Origin: Streptomyces uncialis
GTDB taxonomy: Bacteria > Actinomycetota > Actinomycetes > Streptomycetales > Streptomycetaceae
Length of the DNA: 64,000 nt
Assembly: GCF_001905345.1 (NCBI RefSeq)
Contig: NZ_LFBV01000001.1
Span: forward strand, 383,321-447,320
Direction of reading: 5' to 3'
The notes under the pieces were generated by a model. That model ran no database searches. It was given only the letters and a program-made list of their open reading frames with translations, and was not told the DNA's origin. Positions 36,281 to 45,245 of this stretch are shown in pieces (positions within the stretch are counted from its first letter, which is position 1; each line of letters opens with the position of its first letter). The translations under genes were made by a program, and so were the position numbers.

Positions 36281-38639
36281 GTGCCGGTCGATTTTTTGAC
36301 GGATGAGCAGGCCGCTGGTTATGCGGCGTTTCGTGGAGCGCCGTCCCGTACGGAGTTGGAGCGGTTCTTCTTCCTGGACGACGCGGACCGGGAGCTGATC
36401 GAGGGCAAGCGCCGGGCCCACAACCGGCTGGGCTTCGCGGTCCAGCTGACGACCGCGCGGTACCTCGGGGTGTTCCAGGACGATCCCGTCGACGTGCCGG
36501 CCGAGGTGGTCGACTACCTCGCCAAGCAGCTCGACATCGCGGACGCGTCGGTCCTGAAGACATACGGGGAGCGGGAGAACACCCGGCTGGACCATGTACG
36601 GGAGTTGCGGCGGGTCCTGGAGTACCAGGAATTCGACGGGGCGGAGGCCGAGCTGAGGGTGTGGGTGGACGCGCGGGCCTGGACGACCGGGGAGGGGCCG
36701 AAGGCGCTGTTCGACGCGGCGGTGGGGTGGCTGCGTGAGCGGCGGGTGCTGCTGCCGGGTGTGACGACGTTGACCCGGCTGGTCGCGTCGGTGCGGGAGG
36801 CGGCGAACCAGCGGTTGTGGGACACCTTGTACGGGCTGCTGAACACCGGTCAGCGGGCGGTGCTGGACTCGCTGCTCACCGTGCCGCCCAGGGCGCGGGA
36901 TGCTGCCGGACCTGATGGGGCGCAAGAAGGTCGGCCCCGCCGAGATCGACACCGGCCTGCTGGCCGGGTCGTGGCGGCGGCTGGTGCTCTCCGCGCCGCA
37001 CCTGGAGCCGGGCACGGTGGACTGGAAGGCGTACACCTTCTGCGTGCTGGAGCAGGTGCACCGGATGCTGCGGAGCAAGCAGGTGTTCGCGAAGAACTCC
37101 TCGAAGTGGGGCGACCCGCGGGCGAAGCTGCTGGCCGGTGAGTCGTGGGAGCAGGCCAGGCCCGCGGTGCTCGCGTCCCTCGGGCTCCCGGCGGAGGCGG
37201 GTGAGCATCTGGTTGCGCGGGCCGCGCTGCTGGACGGCACGTACCGGGAGGTCGCCGGCCGGGTGCCGGACAACGCGCAGATCGTGTTCGGCGACGACGG
37301 CCGGCTTCACTTCGCCGCCCTGGAGCCGGAGCCGGAACCGGCCTCGTTGCTCGACCTGCGGGCCGCGGTGAACGCGATGCTGCCGAGGGTGGATCTGCCG
37401 GAGGTGCTGCTGGAGGTGTTCGCCTGGACCGGCGCGGACCAGGCGTTCACCTCGGTCACCGGCGGCGAGGCGAGGCTGAAGGACCTGCACGTCACGATCG
37501 CCGGACTGCTGGTCGCGCACGGCTGCAATGTCGGCTACACCCCCGTCATCGGCGGCGTGGACGCGCTGAAGTACGGCAGGTTGTCCCACGTGGACCAGAC
37601 GTATCTGCGGCTCGCCACGTACCGGGCCGCGAACGCAACCCTCATCGAGGCCCAGGCCGCGATCGGTCTCGCCGCGGCGTGGGGCGGTGGGCTGGTCGCG
37701 TCGGTGGACGGGATGCGGTTCGTGGTGCCGGTGCAGTCGGTGTACGCCCGGCCGAATCCGAAGTACTTCGGGCGCCGGGGCGGCGCGACGTGGCTGAACA
37801 TGATCAACGACCAGGCGGCCGGGCTGGGCGGGAAGGTCGTGGCCGGCACCCCGCGCGACTCGCTCTATGTGCTGGACGTGCTCTACGACCGGGACGGCGG
37901 CGAGCGCCCGGAGATGATCGTGACCGACACGGCGAGCTACAGCGACATCGTGTTCGGGCTGCTGACCCTGGCCGGGTTCGCGTACGCGCCGCAGCTCGCC
38001 GACCTGCCGGATCAGAAGATGTGGCGCATCGACCGGACCGCCGACTACGGGGCGTTCCAGGACGCGGCTCGCGGCCGGGTCGACCTGGCCCGGATCGAGC
38101 GGCACTGGGAGGACATCCTGCGGATCATCGGGTCCATCCACACCGGAGCCGTCCGCGCCTACGACGTGATCCGGATGCTTTCCCGCGAGGGACGGCCCAC
38201 CCCGCTCGGGGACGCGGTCGCCCACTACGGGCGGATCGCCAAGACCCTGCACATCCTGCGCCTGGCCGATGAACCCGGATACCGGCGTCAGATCAAGGTG
38301 CAGGCCAACCTCCAGGAGGGCCGCCACGCGCTCGCCCGGAAAATCTTCCACGGCCGGGCCGGGCAGCTCTACCAGCGCTACCAGGACGGCATGGAAGACC
38401 AGATCGGCGCCCTCGGGCTCGTCCTGAACGCTCTCGTCCTGTTCAACACGAAGTACATGGACGCGGCCGTCACCCGGCTGCGCGCCGACGGCTTCGACGT
38501 CCGCGACCAGGACGTGGCCCGCCTCTCTCCGTTCGTCCGCCACCACGTCAATATGCTCGGCCGGTACTCCTTCAAGCTCCCCGAGTTCCCCGGGGGCCTG
38601 CGCCCGTTGCGTGATAAGAACGCCCTTGACGACGAGTGA
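36281..38639 (+). pseudogene. tnpA: Tn3-family transposase, internally deleted and frameshifted
   Basis: The 5' part (GTG 36281 to ~36885) encodes the N-terminal DUF4158-type domain: MPVDFLTDEQAAGYAAFRG, RTELERFFFLDD, HNRLGFAVQLTTARYLG. After LLTVPPRARD the frame shifts. The second frame begins at MLPDLMGRKKVGPAEIDTGLL (~36900) and runs to 38639 with the DDE catalytic domain (VASVDGMRF, MIVTDTASYSDIVFGL, NLQEGRHALAR, FVRHHVNMLGRY). The family is ~1000 residues; the two parts total ~780, so about 200 residues between the domains are lost at a junction near 36885-36900. Catalytic residues look intact but the protein cannot be made as one chain. I saw no matching left inverted repeat. Confidence 0.88.
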
Positions 38640-38645
38640 CGGCCG

Positions 38646-39062
38646 TCATCCTGCCATCCGAGCCGGGGCGGTGATCGGCAAGGTGTTTTCGCTGCTCACG
38701 GGCCTGGAGCGGGTACCGGGAGCCGTCACAGGGGAAGGGGTGGTGACGTCTTCGTGTACCCGCTCGGCGAGGCGGGCCCGGTAGGCGGCCTGACGACACG
38801 CGGGGCGGCAGTACACCGTGTCACGGCGGTGACCGTGTCCCCGGGCGAACCGCCGGCCGCACGCCGGGCAGTACACGACGTGCTCGGTCTCGACGCCCAG
38901 GGTGAACCACAGCCCGATGGCGACGCTCTCGACGTAGTGGCGCCGCCATCGCCTTGCGGCGGCCTTGCACCTCGCCGAGCAGAACCGCTTGTCGCTGCGG
39001 GCCGCCACTGGCAACGGCTCGGAACAGCGGATGTACGCACAGCGGCGTGTCCTCCCGGCCAT
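38646..39062 (-). CDS. Small zinc-finger protein next to the transposase remnant
   Basis: 138 residues with two Cys clusters. The first is C-x4-C...FCSARCKAAARRW (residues ~8-38) and the second is CPACGRRF...VYCRPACRQAAYRARLAERV (~65-98), each resembling a treble-clef or zinc-ribbon finger followed by a basic helix. The C-terminal tail is Pro/Thr-rich. Start ATG 39062 has GGAGG very close upstream; GTG 39095 is an alternative. The 36-bp inverted repeat lies just upstream. Probably a DNA-binding accessory gene of the transposon; no family name recognised. Confidence 0.55.
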   Translation of the reverse strand: MAGRTRRCAYIRCSEPLPVAARSDKRFCSARCKAAARRWRRHYVESVAIGLWFTLGVETEHVVYCPACGRRFARGHGHRRDTVYCRPACRQAAYRARLAERVHEDVTTPSPVTAPGTRSRPVSSENTLPITAPARMAG

Positions 39063-39070
39063 GCCTCCAC

Positions 39071-39106
39071 GGCCCCGGTGTCCTAGCTCAGACACCAGCC
39101 GCAAAG
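39071..39106 (+). repeat. Left copy of a perfect 36-bp inverted repeat
   Basis: An exact reverse complement of 41089-41124. It contains its own near-palindrome GGTGTC-N8-GACACC. It may be a transposon end or a recombination site. In the + frame it encodes VLAQTPAAK, which runs directly into a transposase C-terminal remnant. Confidence 0.85.
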
Positions 39107-39228
39107 CAGGTCGCGGGTAAGCTCACCGACGAGGACCGGCGCGGCCTGACCGCGCTGTTCTGGTCGAACGTCAACCCGTACGGAACTATCCGCCTGGACA
39201 TGGACAAGCGGCTCGACCTGGTGTCCGC
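39107..39228 (+). pseudogene. C-terminal remnant of a second Tn3-type transposase
   Basis: About 40 codons continuing from the inverted repeat: QVAGKLTDEDRRGLTALFW then SNVNPYGTIRLDMDKRLDL. The pattern L-x-x-L-x-x-x-N-V-x-P-Y-G resembles the LSPL-x-x-HIN-x-x-G segment at the end of Tn3 transposases. There is no upstream catalytic domain and no stop at the expected place, so it is a fragment. Confidence 0.5.
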
Positions 39229-39439
39229 CGGAGTGCGGTGCCCCTGCCCCGCACTCCGGCGGACACCGCCGGCCGCTCCCCTGCGCAGACACCCTGAGCG
39301 AGACCCACGTCGTCCAGGACTTCCCCGTACCGGCCGGCGAGGGTTTCCTGCGGCGGCTACGGGCGAGCAAGGGCACAGACAGGGGGCGCCGGCCGGCTGC
39401 GCGGTCGACGCCCCTGCGGGCTGCTGCTGTCGGATGGGG

Positions 39440-40402
39440 TCAGCAGAGGGTGGCGGTGTCGCCGGTGTCGGTGGCGCAGGTGTCGGTGCCGAGGCCGCCG
39501 TTGGCGGTGTCGCCGCCTACGCCGTCCGCGACGTCGATGTTGTCGTTGCCGAGGCTGCCGCTCATGGTGTCGGTGCCGTCGTGGTCGTAGAGGGTGTCGT
39601 TGCCGTTCTGGCCGTCGAGGTCGTCGTTGCCGGGGCCGCCGTCGATGGTGTCGTTGCCGTTGTCGAACAGGTGCAGCAGGGAGCCGAGGAGGGTTTCGCC
39701 CTTGCTGGTGTCGTCACCGGCCTGGCCGTAGAGGGTGTCGTTGCCGTTGCCGCCGCCGAGAGCGTCGTTGCCGGGGCCGCCGTAGAGGGTGTCGGAGCCG
39801 TTGCCGCCGTTGATCGTGTCGTTGCCGCCGAGACCGCAGATGACGTCGTCACCGTTGGTGCCGGTCAGGGTGTCGTTGCCCGCGGTGCCGGTGATGGTGC
39901 AGGCGGGACCGGCGGATTCGATCGTGGTGCTGATGCTGTCGGTACCCCACTGGAGCCCCCCGAAGTCGGGGACGGTGGCGGTGGAGGTGACGTTGACGGT
40001 GCCCGCCGCGGTGGGCAGCACGGTCAGGGTGATCACGCCGTCCTGAGCGGTGAGGTTGCCGGGGATGACGGTGCATGCGGCATGCGTCCCGGTCAGGGTG
40101 CAGGTGTCGACGGCGTCGCTGGCTATGGACCAGCCGGTGAAGGTCGCCGCCGCCCCGCTCAGGTCGGCAACGATGTCGAACTGGCTGGCGAACGAGTCGC
40201 CGATATTGGGAAGGTTGACGGTGTACGTGTAGCTGGTGTCGGCGGGGACCGGGTCGGCCGACTCGGACAGTTGCAGGCCGGCGTCGGCGTGCGCCGGACC
40301 CGCCACGGCGAGCAGGCTTGCCGGGACGAGCACAAGGCCGCCTAACAGGGCGGCCAGGCGGGTCCGCCAAGAGCGGCGGCGGACTGGTGAAATGGAAGCC
40401 AC
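39440..40402 (-). CDS. Secreted calcium-binding RTX-repeat protein
   Basis: 320 residues. A signal peptide (residues 1-~40, [25 protein letters not shown]) is followed by a ~120-residue immunoglobulin-like domain of DUF11 character ([23 protein letters not shown]). At least eight RTX nonapeptide repeats follow (~165-310; [19 protein letters not shown] and variants), which fold into a calcium-filled parallel beta-roll. GTG 40402 is preceded by GGAG at good spacing; a GTG at 40426 is the alternative. It is transcribed opposite to the flanking transposase and resolvase remnants and lies between the 36-bp inverted repeats, suggesting it arrived as cargo. Role unknown; extracellular adhesion or structure is possible. 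Confidence 0.88.
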   Translation of the reverse strand: MASISPVRRRSWRTRLAALLGGLVLVPASLLAVAGPAHADAGLQLSESADPVPADTSYTYTVNLPNIGDSFASQFDIVADLSGAAATFTGWSIASDAVDTCTLTGTHAACTVIPGNLTAQDGVITLTVLPTAAGTVNVTSTATVPDFGGLQWGTDSISTTIESAGPACTITGTAGNDTLTGTNGDDVICGLGGNDTINGGNGSDTLYGGPGNDALGGGNGNDTLYGQAGDDTSKGETLLGSLLHLFDNGNDTIDGGPGNDDLDGQNGNDTLYDHDGTDTMSGSLGNDNIDVADGVGGDTANGGLGTDTCATDTGDTATLC

Positions 40403-40874
40403 GGAGAACTCCGTTCTGCCGGTCACTGCCGCACGGCGGGCCCGGGAAAGAACGTGACCCTGGTGCGGTGCGTATCGGCGGTGAACATGCGGATGGGACG
40501 GGTTCAGCAGTGCACGGTCAGGTTGGGGTCATGGCCTCGGCACACTCCCGCATCCCGGCACCCAACGGTTCTTCGGCCGCCTCCGGGAATCACTGAAAGA
40601 GGTGTGCATGTCACTGTCGCGCTGCCTTCACGCTCCGGCAATACCTCTCCCACATATGACAGAAACACGCGCATTCCCGGACAGGATCAGGCTCCTTGTG
40701 ACTGTTCCGGCACCGCTTCTGCCGCAAGTTGACCCGAGTCCCGCACGGAAACGGCCCCTCTGACCCGCGGTACAAAGCCGCTACGTCGGCTTCCGCCCTG
40801 CCCAGACTGGGCGGGTCTCGGAGCGCGGAGATCCACAGGCAGGACATGCCCCCGCGTTCATCTATCGGCCGTCT
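40403..40874. other. Upstream region of the RTX gene, no gene seen
   Basis: About 470 bases, presumably holding the RTX promoter. No open frame here looks coding. The right end may contain further decayed resolvase sequence that I cannot resolve. Confidence 0.5.
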
Positions 40875-41069
40875 ACCGAACGCCCGACCCCCGCCCACGC
40901 TCGCGGGCGCGGCGGCCGACGCCCCGTCGCGGACGACGACAAGCGGCGCGTAATCCTCGCCCGCCGCGCCCAAGGCCAGTCAATCCGCGAGATCGCCGTC
41001 GCCGTCAAGGTGTCCGTCGGCGTCGTGCACAAGACCCTCAACCCAGCAGCGGCGCCCGTCGGCAGCTGA
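40875..41069 (+). pseudogene. C-terminal HTH remnant of a serine recombinase (resolvase)
   Basis: One frame ending at TGA 41067-41069 reads ERPTPAHARGRGGRRPVAD then DDKRRVILARRAQGQSIREIA and VAVKVSVGVVHKTL. This is the arm plus helix-turn-helix that ends Tn3-type resolvases and invertases (basic GRGGRRP hinge, then HTH). The catalytic N-terminal domain with its Ser is absent. It lies 20 bp before the right 36-bp inverted repeat. Confidence 0.65.
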
Positions 41070-41088
41070 CCCCCAGGACGGATCGCTA

Positions 41089-41124
41089 CTTTGCGGCTGG
41101 TGTCTGAGCTAGGACACCGGGGCC
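41089..41124 (-). repeat. Right copy of the perfect 36-bp inverted repeat
   Basis: All 36 bases are the reverse complement of 39071-39106; identity stops abruptly at both ends. The two copies enclose about 1.98 kb with the RTX gene and two transposon-gene remnants. Confidence 0.85.
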
Positions 41125-41403
41125 TCCACCGTACGCCCGGCCGGGCGGGGCGTCAGCGGTCGCTGCCGGCCCGTACGGTGCGCACGAGGTCGGCGTCGTC
41201 GCGCATGACGGAGGGGACCCCGGCGTCGAGACGGCCCTGACCGTGGTCCTCGCCGCAGGGGCAGACGCTCCACCCGCCTCCTGGGACACCCTTCCGTCCC
41301 GGCTGTGATTCACGTCACTGCCGGCGGCTCGGTGCAGCACCCGGCCCCGTTCCGCCGTCATGGGGGCAGTGATCGGGACGGGACGAGGAGAGGAGGTCGG
41401 CGG

Positions 41404-41952
41404 GTGAGGTTTCGCAGGAGCGGTCCGGGCATCGGATTCACGGAGTTCGTCGCACAGCGGTCGGGAGCGTTGTTCCGCACCGCGTATGCGCTGACCGGTG
41501 ACGTGCACGTGGCCGAGGATCTGGTGCAGGAGACGCTGGAGCGGGCGTGCCGACAGTGGCGGAAGGTCGCGGTGGCGGACTCGCCGGAGGCGTACGTGCG
41601 CAAAGTGCTGGTCAACCTGGCCAACGACCGCTGGCGGCGGCTGTCGCGCCGGGGCGAGCGCCCCGGGCTGTCGGGGGTGCCCGAGACGGCCGACCCCCGG
41701 GACCGGTTCGGGCAGGTGGATCTGCGCGCGGAACTGATCGAGGCACTGCTCGGGCTGCCGATGGGCATGCGCAGCGTGGTGGTCCTGTACTACCTGCACG
41801 ATCTGGACGCCCGGCAGGTCGCCGACGTCCTGGACATCTCTTCGAGTGCGGTGAGGTCCCAGCTCGCCCGCGGCCTGGCCAAGCTGCGCGATTCCGTATC
41901 GGGCGCCCAGGCGCCGCACACGCCGTCGGCCGCTTTCGGAGGTACGAAGTGA
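41404..41952 (+). CDS. ECF sigma factor, SigE-like family
   Basis: 182 residues. Sigma region 2 (~10-80; FRTAYALTGDVHVAEDLVQETLERACRQW) and region 4 (~110-165; LPMGMRSVVVLYYLHDLDARQVADVLDISSSAVRSQLARGLAKLR) are present, with no region 3, so this is a group IV sigma-70 factor. GAGAGGAGG precedes GTG 41404. The stop overlaps the next start by 4 nt. The neighbour is a single-TM protein that probably serves as its anti-sigma factor. Confidence 0.92.
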   Translation: MRFRRSGPGIGFTEFVAQRSGALFRTAYALTGDVHVAEDLVQETLERACRQWRKVAVADSPEAYVRKVLVNLANDRWRRLSRRGERPGLSGVPETADPRDRFGQVDLRAELIEALLGLPMGMRSVVVLYYLHDLDARQVADVLDISSSAVRSQLARGLAKLRDSVSGAQAPHTPSAAFGGTK

Positions 41953-42527
41953 GGAACACGTCGTCCGGACCGGCCCCGTTCGAGCCGGGCCTCGAAGCCG
42001 AGCTGCGTGCCGCGGTGGCCTCCTTCGCCGACGGGCCGGCGGCGCCGGTCGTCGACGCGGCCGCGATCGAGCGATCCGTCAGCCGCAGCCGCACCCGCCG
42101 GGCGCTCCTCGGCACCGCTGCGGCGTGCTGCGTGCTGGCGTGCGCCACGGTGGGGTTCTTCGCGCTGAAGCCCGTGCCGCCCGCGCCCGGCGCCTCCCCG
42201 TCCCTGTCCCCACCGGCGAACGGGGCGTGCACCCCGCTCGCCACCGGCACCCCCAAGAGCGGAAGCGCCGATGCGACTCCGACACAGGAGCAGGAGCGGA
42301 CCGCGGGAGCGGGCATCGCGCTGCCGGACCTGGCCGGCATGCCGGTCGAACAGGCCGGAAGCCTGCTGCGCGGACTCGGACTGAGCTGCACGATCATGCG
42401 GCACACGGACTGGAACGCTCCCGCCGGGCAGGTGATCAGCAGTGCCCCCCGGGGCGGCGCAGAACCGGTGGCACCGGGCTCGTCCGTCCTCCTGCTGGTC
42501 TCGACGGGCAAACCCGGCAGAACCTGA
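41949..42527 (+). CDS. Single-TM protein with PASTA domain, probable anti-sigma partner
   Basis: 192 residues. The cytoplasmic N-terminus (1-~55) is followed by one TM helix (~57-75, LLGTAAACCVLACATVGFFAL), a Pro/Ser linker, and a C-terminal PASTA domain (~122-187: IALPDLAGMPVEQAGSLLRG, then VISSAPRGGAEPVAPGSSVLLLVS). PASTA domains bind peptidoglycan fragments or beta-lactams. Co-translation with an ECF sigma factor (GTGA overlap) suggests a membrane sensor that holds the sigma factor until a cell-wall signal arrives. No zinc-type anti-sigma HxxxCxxC motif is visible. Confidence 0.75.
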   Translation: MRNTSSGPAPFEPGLEAELRAAVASFADGPAAPVVDAAAIERSVSRSRTRRALLGTAAACCVLACATVGFFALKPVPPAPGASPSLSPPANGACTPLATGTPKSGSADATPTQEQERTAGAGIALPDLAGMPVEQAGSLLRGLGLSCTIMRHTDWNAPAGQVISSAPRGGAEPVAPGSSVLLLVSTGKPGRT

Positions 42528-42647
42528 GCGACCGGGCCCTTCGGCCCGCGCACCGGCCGAGTGACCCAGGGGCCGGTGCCGGGCAGTCCGTCGACCGCGG
42601 CGCACCGGCTGGACGCCCGCCCCTCCGGGCCGCTGCTGGACTTTTCC

Positions 42648-42676
42648 TGGACGCGCGGGCCTGGACGACCGGGGAG
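42648..42676 (+). repeat. 29-bp fragment identical to the Tn3 transposase gene
   Basis: Exact match to 36666-36694 inside tnpA, in the same orientation and still readable as the conserved DARAWTTGE of Tn3 transposases. Similarity stops at both ends. Probably the scar of a transposon end or a recombination event. Confidence 0.7.
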
Positions 42677-42679
42677 AGC

Positions 42680-42772
42680 CTGGTGGTCGAGGAACTCCTG
42701 CAGCACCGCATCGACACGGCGACGCACGTCCCGCAGGTCCAGGGGGTCAGGGGGCAACCGCACGACGTTCAC
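42680..42772 (-). pseudogene. Truncated 5' end of a polyprenyl synthetase gene
   Basis: From GTG 42772 the minus strand reads VNVVRLPPDPLDLRDVRRRV then DAVLQEFLDH, the typical N-terminal helix of actinobacterial polyprenyl (geranylgeranyl) diphosphate synthases. Homology ends after ~31 codons, exactly beside the 29-bp transposase fragment. None of the DDxxD motifs are present, so the gene is a remnant cut by the mobile-element event. Confidence 0.5.
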
Positions 42773-42942
42773 GCTGCTCCGGCCAGCCCGTGGCCCGTCA
42801 CCGGGTAGCCGGTGTCGGCGTGAAGGGCGGTGCACCGCAGGGCCTGGCCGTGAACCAGTTCACCAGCCCCGCCACCAGGACGAACAGCCCTGCCGGGGAG
42901 CGCGCTGGAGCGCACACCAGCGCGCACCGCTCCGCGCGCGGG

Positions 42943-43914
42943 TCAGCGGCGGGCGTCCCCGGGCGCGAGCAGAGCGGTGACGTCCGCGATGGCGGCCGCC
43001 GAGGGTTTGAAGTACCGGCGGACGTTCTCGACCTTCTTGTGCCGGGACTTGGCCATCAGCATCAGCGCCGACGCACCCTGCTCGCCGAGGTGGGTCAAGC
43101 CGGAGTGGCGGTACTCGTGCAGGTCCCAGCCGGTGCCCGGCCCGGCGTGCGCGGTGTGCTGGTCGAGCAGAGCGCGGGCCTGGCCGTAGGAGAGGCGGGC
43201 TAGGCCGGTGTCTGGGCAGACGTCCCGGGCTGAGAGCATCTTGCCGGGTCCGGGGCGGCGGTGGGTGACGAACACCGGCCCGCGGGTGCGGCCCTTGATC
43301 AGCCGGGGCAGGAGCCGCGCGGTGCCGGCGTCCCAGTAGACCGTCTCCAGCACGAAGTCCTCGCGGCCCCGGCCGCCCCGGCGGCGGACGGCGGAGCCCT
43401 TGGCCTTCACCGGGGCCCGGCGCCCGGCGAGATCCAGCTCCTCGATGTTGACGCCCAGAATCTCCTCGGCGCGGGCAGCGGTCTCGTAGAGCATCCGCCA
43501 CAGCGTCTTCTCCCGCAGGTGCACCTCCCGGCGCGCGATCAGCCGGTCGACCACCATCTTCGACCGGGCCGGGGTCTGCGAGTCGGGCGGGGGCATCCGC
43601 TTCGCCCAGGCCGGGACCGCCGGGCCGTCGTACCCACGCTCGCCGCACCAGCCCAGCCAGGACAGGACCGATGCCCGGCGCGCGTTCCAGGTGTTCACCG
43701 CGGACCGGCCCCACAGCACCTCCAGGGCCTCGCCGATCTCGTCGTCCGCGACCGACGCCAGCGGCCGGCCCTCGCCGATCCGCTCGGCGGTCTTGCCCAC
43801 CCCGGCCCCGTAGCTCCGGACCGTGTTCGGGTTGCCGAGCGAGTCCAGGAAGACGTCGGCCGCAGCGCGGACCGTGAGCGCCTTCCCGACGGGCAGTTGT
43901 ACGACGGCGGGCAC
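42943..43914 (-). CDS. Tyrosine recombinase / phage-type integrase
   Basis: 323 residues. A SAM-like N-terminal core-binding domain (~10-100; [25 protein letters not shown]) is followed by the catalytic domain with the conserved R in [12 protein letters not shown]-x-x-R in [13 protein letters not shown], and the nucleophilic Tyr in NVRRYFKPS. Start GTG 43914 is preceded by AAGGGGGAA. Upstream lie two copies of a CAGATAA-type motif that may be its binding sites. There is no excisionase or phage gene nearby, so it may be a solitary recombinase of the degraded element at 36-44 kb. Confidence 0.92.
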   Translation of the reverse strand: MPAVVQLPVGKALTVRAAADVFLDSLGNPNTVRSYGAGVGKTAERIGEGRPLASVADDEIGEALEVLWGRSAVNTWNARRASVLSWLGWCGERGYDGPAVPAWAKRMPPPDSQTPARSKMVVDRLIARREVHLREKTLWRMLYETAARAEEILGVNIEELDLAGRRAPVKAKGSAVRRRGGRGREDFVLETVYWDAGTARLLPRLIKGRTRGPVFVTHRRPGPGKMLSARDVCPDTGLARLSYGQARALLDQHTAHAGPGTGWDLHEYRHSGLTHLGEQGASALMLMAKSRHKKVENVRRYFKPSAAAIADVTALLAPGDARR

Positions 43915-43928
43915 CGCTTCCCCCTTGC

Positions 43929-44017
43929 CACAGATAACAGGGCCGCTTCGCGCAGCGGCCCGGGGACGTCGCCGCAGGTGACACATCCCGGTGCCGCAGA
44001 TAATAGGGCGTTATCTG
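43929..44017. repeat. Repeated CAGATAA motifs upstream of the recombinase
   Basis: CAGATAACAGGGC (43931-43943) and CAGATAATAGGGC (43997-44009) match at 12 of 13 positions. The second copy continues into TTATCTG, giving CAGATAA-N7-TTATCTG (43997-44017), an inverted repeat with a 7-bp centre like the core site of a tyrosine recombinase. Confidence 0.6.
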
Positions 44018-44240
44018 GGGGAAGACTTCAGACCGGCCCCGCGACCGACGCCCCGTCAGCCGCCCACCAGGGCCGATCGAGGCTTAGCGCCGGTTTTCGT
44101 TCCGATGTTCCTCAACCCCCGGATTCCCGCCCACCCCCTTCCGTAGCCGGGCGAGTGCACGGGGAGGGGGGTTCAACGGCGCGGGGACGGGGTTGGGACC
44201 GTCGGACGGGTGGTCTGGTGGGGGATATAGCGTCGCGAGC

Positions 44241-44732
44241 ATGAGACCGCTGACCGAGAACGCCACCGACCAGGCGCCGGCTGATCCGGCCGCCACCGAC
44301 GACATGCTGGCCACGCAGCCCATCGGGTACTGGAGTGGCCTCGCCCATAAGGCCGTTACCCGGAAGCTGCGGGACGCCATGGCCAGGATCGACGTCACGC
44401 AGCCGCAGTACTGGGTGCTCAACCGGGTCAACGGTGGTCCCGTCGCGCCGAGCCGTGAGGAGGTCGTCACCCAGCTGACGCCCCTCGCGGACGGACCGCA
44501 CGAGATCGCGCGTGTCATAGACCAGTTGATCCACCGCGGCTGGCTCAGGACCGATGCCGGGCAGCGCCTCCAGCTCACCGACGCGGGGGAGGCCGCGAGG
44601 GCGCGGTTGCGCGAGCTGGCGACCGAGCTGCGCGGCGTGGTCCACGAGGGCATCAGCGACGAGGAGTACGTGGCCGCGCTCAAGGTGCTGCGCAGGATGG
44701 TCGCCAACGTCGAGGGTGTGCAGTCCTCCTGA
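44241..44732 (+). CDS. MarR-type winged-helix regulator
   Basis: 163 residues. N-terminal helices (~28-50, GYWSGLAHKAVTRKLRDAMARI) are followed by a winged HTH (~55-115): TQPQYWVLNRVNGGPVAPSREEV and IDQLIHRGWLRTDAGQRLQLTDAGEAARARL, the latter being the MarR wing and post-wing helix. ATG 44241. Followed 45 bp later by a GNAT gene in the same direction, which it may control. Ligand unknown. Confidence 0.8.
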   Translation: MRPLTENATDQAPADPAATDDMLATQPIGYWSGLAHKAVTRKLRDAMARIDVTQPQYWVLNRVNGGPVAPSREEVVTQLTPLADGPHEIARVIDQLIHRGWLRTDAGQRLQLTDAGEAARARLRELATELRGVVHEGISDEEYVAALKVLRRMVANVEGVQSS

Positions 44733-44777
44733 TGCCGCACCAGGCGTCGTTGCGCTTGGTCATGCCAGACTGCCCGG

Positions 44778-45242
44778 ATGATCGTCAGACTTGCGGGAGA
44801 TGAGGACTTCCCGGGCTTCCTCGGCCTGGCGGCCCAGGTGGAGCACTGGTTCGGTCCGATGGTCGAGGAGGTGGGTTTCCATGACGCTGTGCGCGAGCAC
44901 ATACGTCGGTCCAGGGCGCTCGTCGCGGTTTCGTCGGGGCCGGAACTCCTCGGCGGGCTGCTGTTCGGTGCGGAGGCGTCGACCCACCACGTCCACTGGC
45001 TTGTCATCTCGGAGCAGGCACGGGGGAAGGGCGTCGGTCGGGCGCTGATGTCGGACGCGACGCGCAGGTGGGTGCGGGGGCCGGGCAGCATCGAGGTGGT
45101 CACCTTCGGGGCGGATCACCCCGGTGCTGTCGCCAGCGGCGCGCGTGTCTTCTACGAGCGCCTGGGCTTCGCCCCTGCCGAGCCCGCCGATCCGGGACCG
45201 GAAGGCGGCCCCCGCCAGATCTACCGCCGCACCGTCACCTGA
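44778..45242 (+). CDS. GNAT family N-acetyltransferase
   Basis: 154 residues. The GNAT fold is evident: an N-terminal strand (MIVRLAGDEDFPGFLGLA), then the acetyl-CoA-binding motif A, LVISEQARGKGVGRALM (Q/R-x-x-G-x-G/A, ~75-92), and the C-terminal VFYERLGFAPAEP. The substrate cannot be predicted. It lies 45 bp after the marR-type gene. The repeat block starts within 4-10 bases of its stop. Confidence 0.9.
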   Translation: MIVRLAGDEDFPGFLGLAAQVEHWFGPMVEEVGFHDAVREHIRRSRALVAVSSGPELLGGLLFGAEASTHHVHWLVISEQARGKGVGRALMSDATRRWVRGPGSIEVVTFGADHPGAVASGARVFYERLGFAPAEPADPGPEGGPRQIYRRTVT

Positions 45243-45245
45243 CGA

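Noticed and set aside
38954..40345. 463-codon plus-strand frame opposite the RTX gene
   Set aside because: Low-complexity Val/Gly translation antisense to the RTX nonapeptide repeats; only its short start portion matches a transposase remnant, annotated separately.
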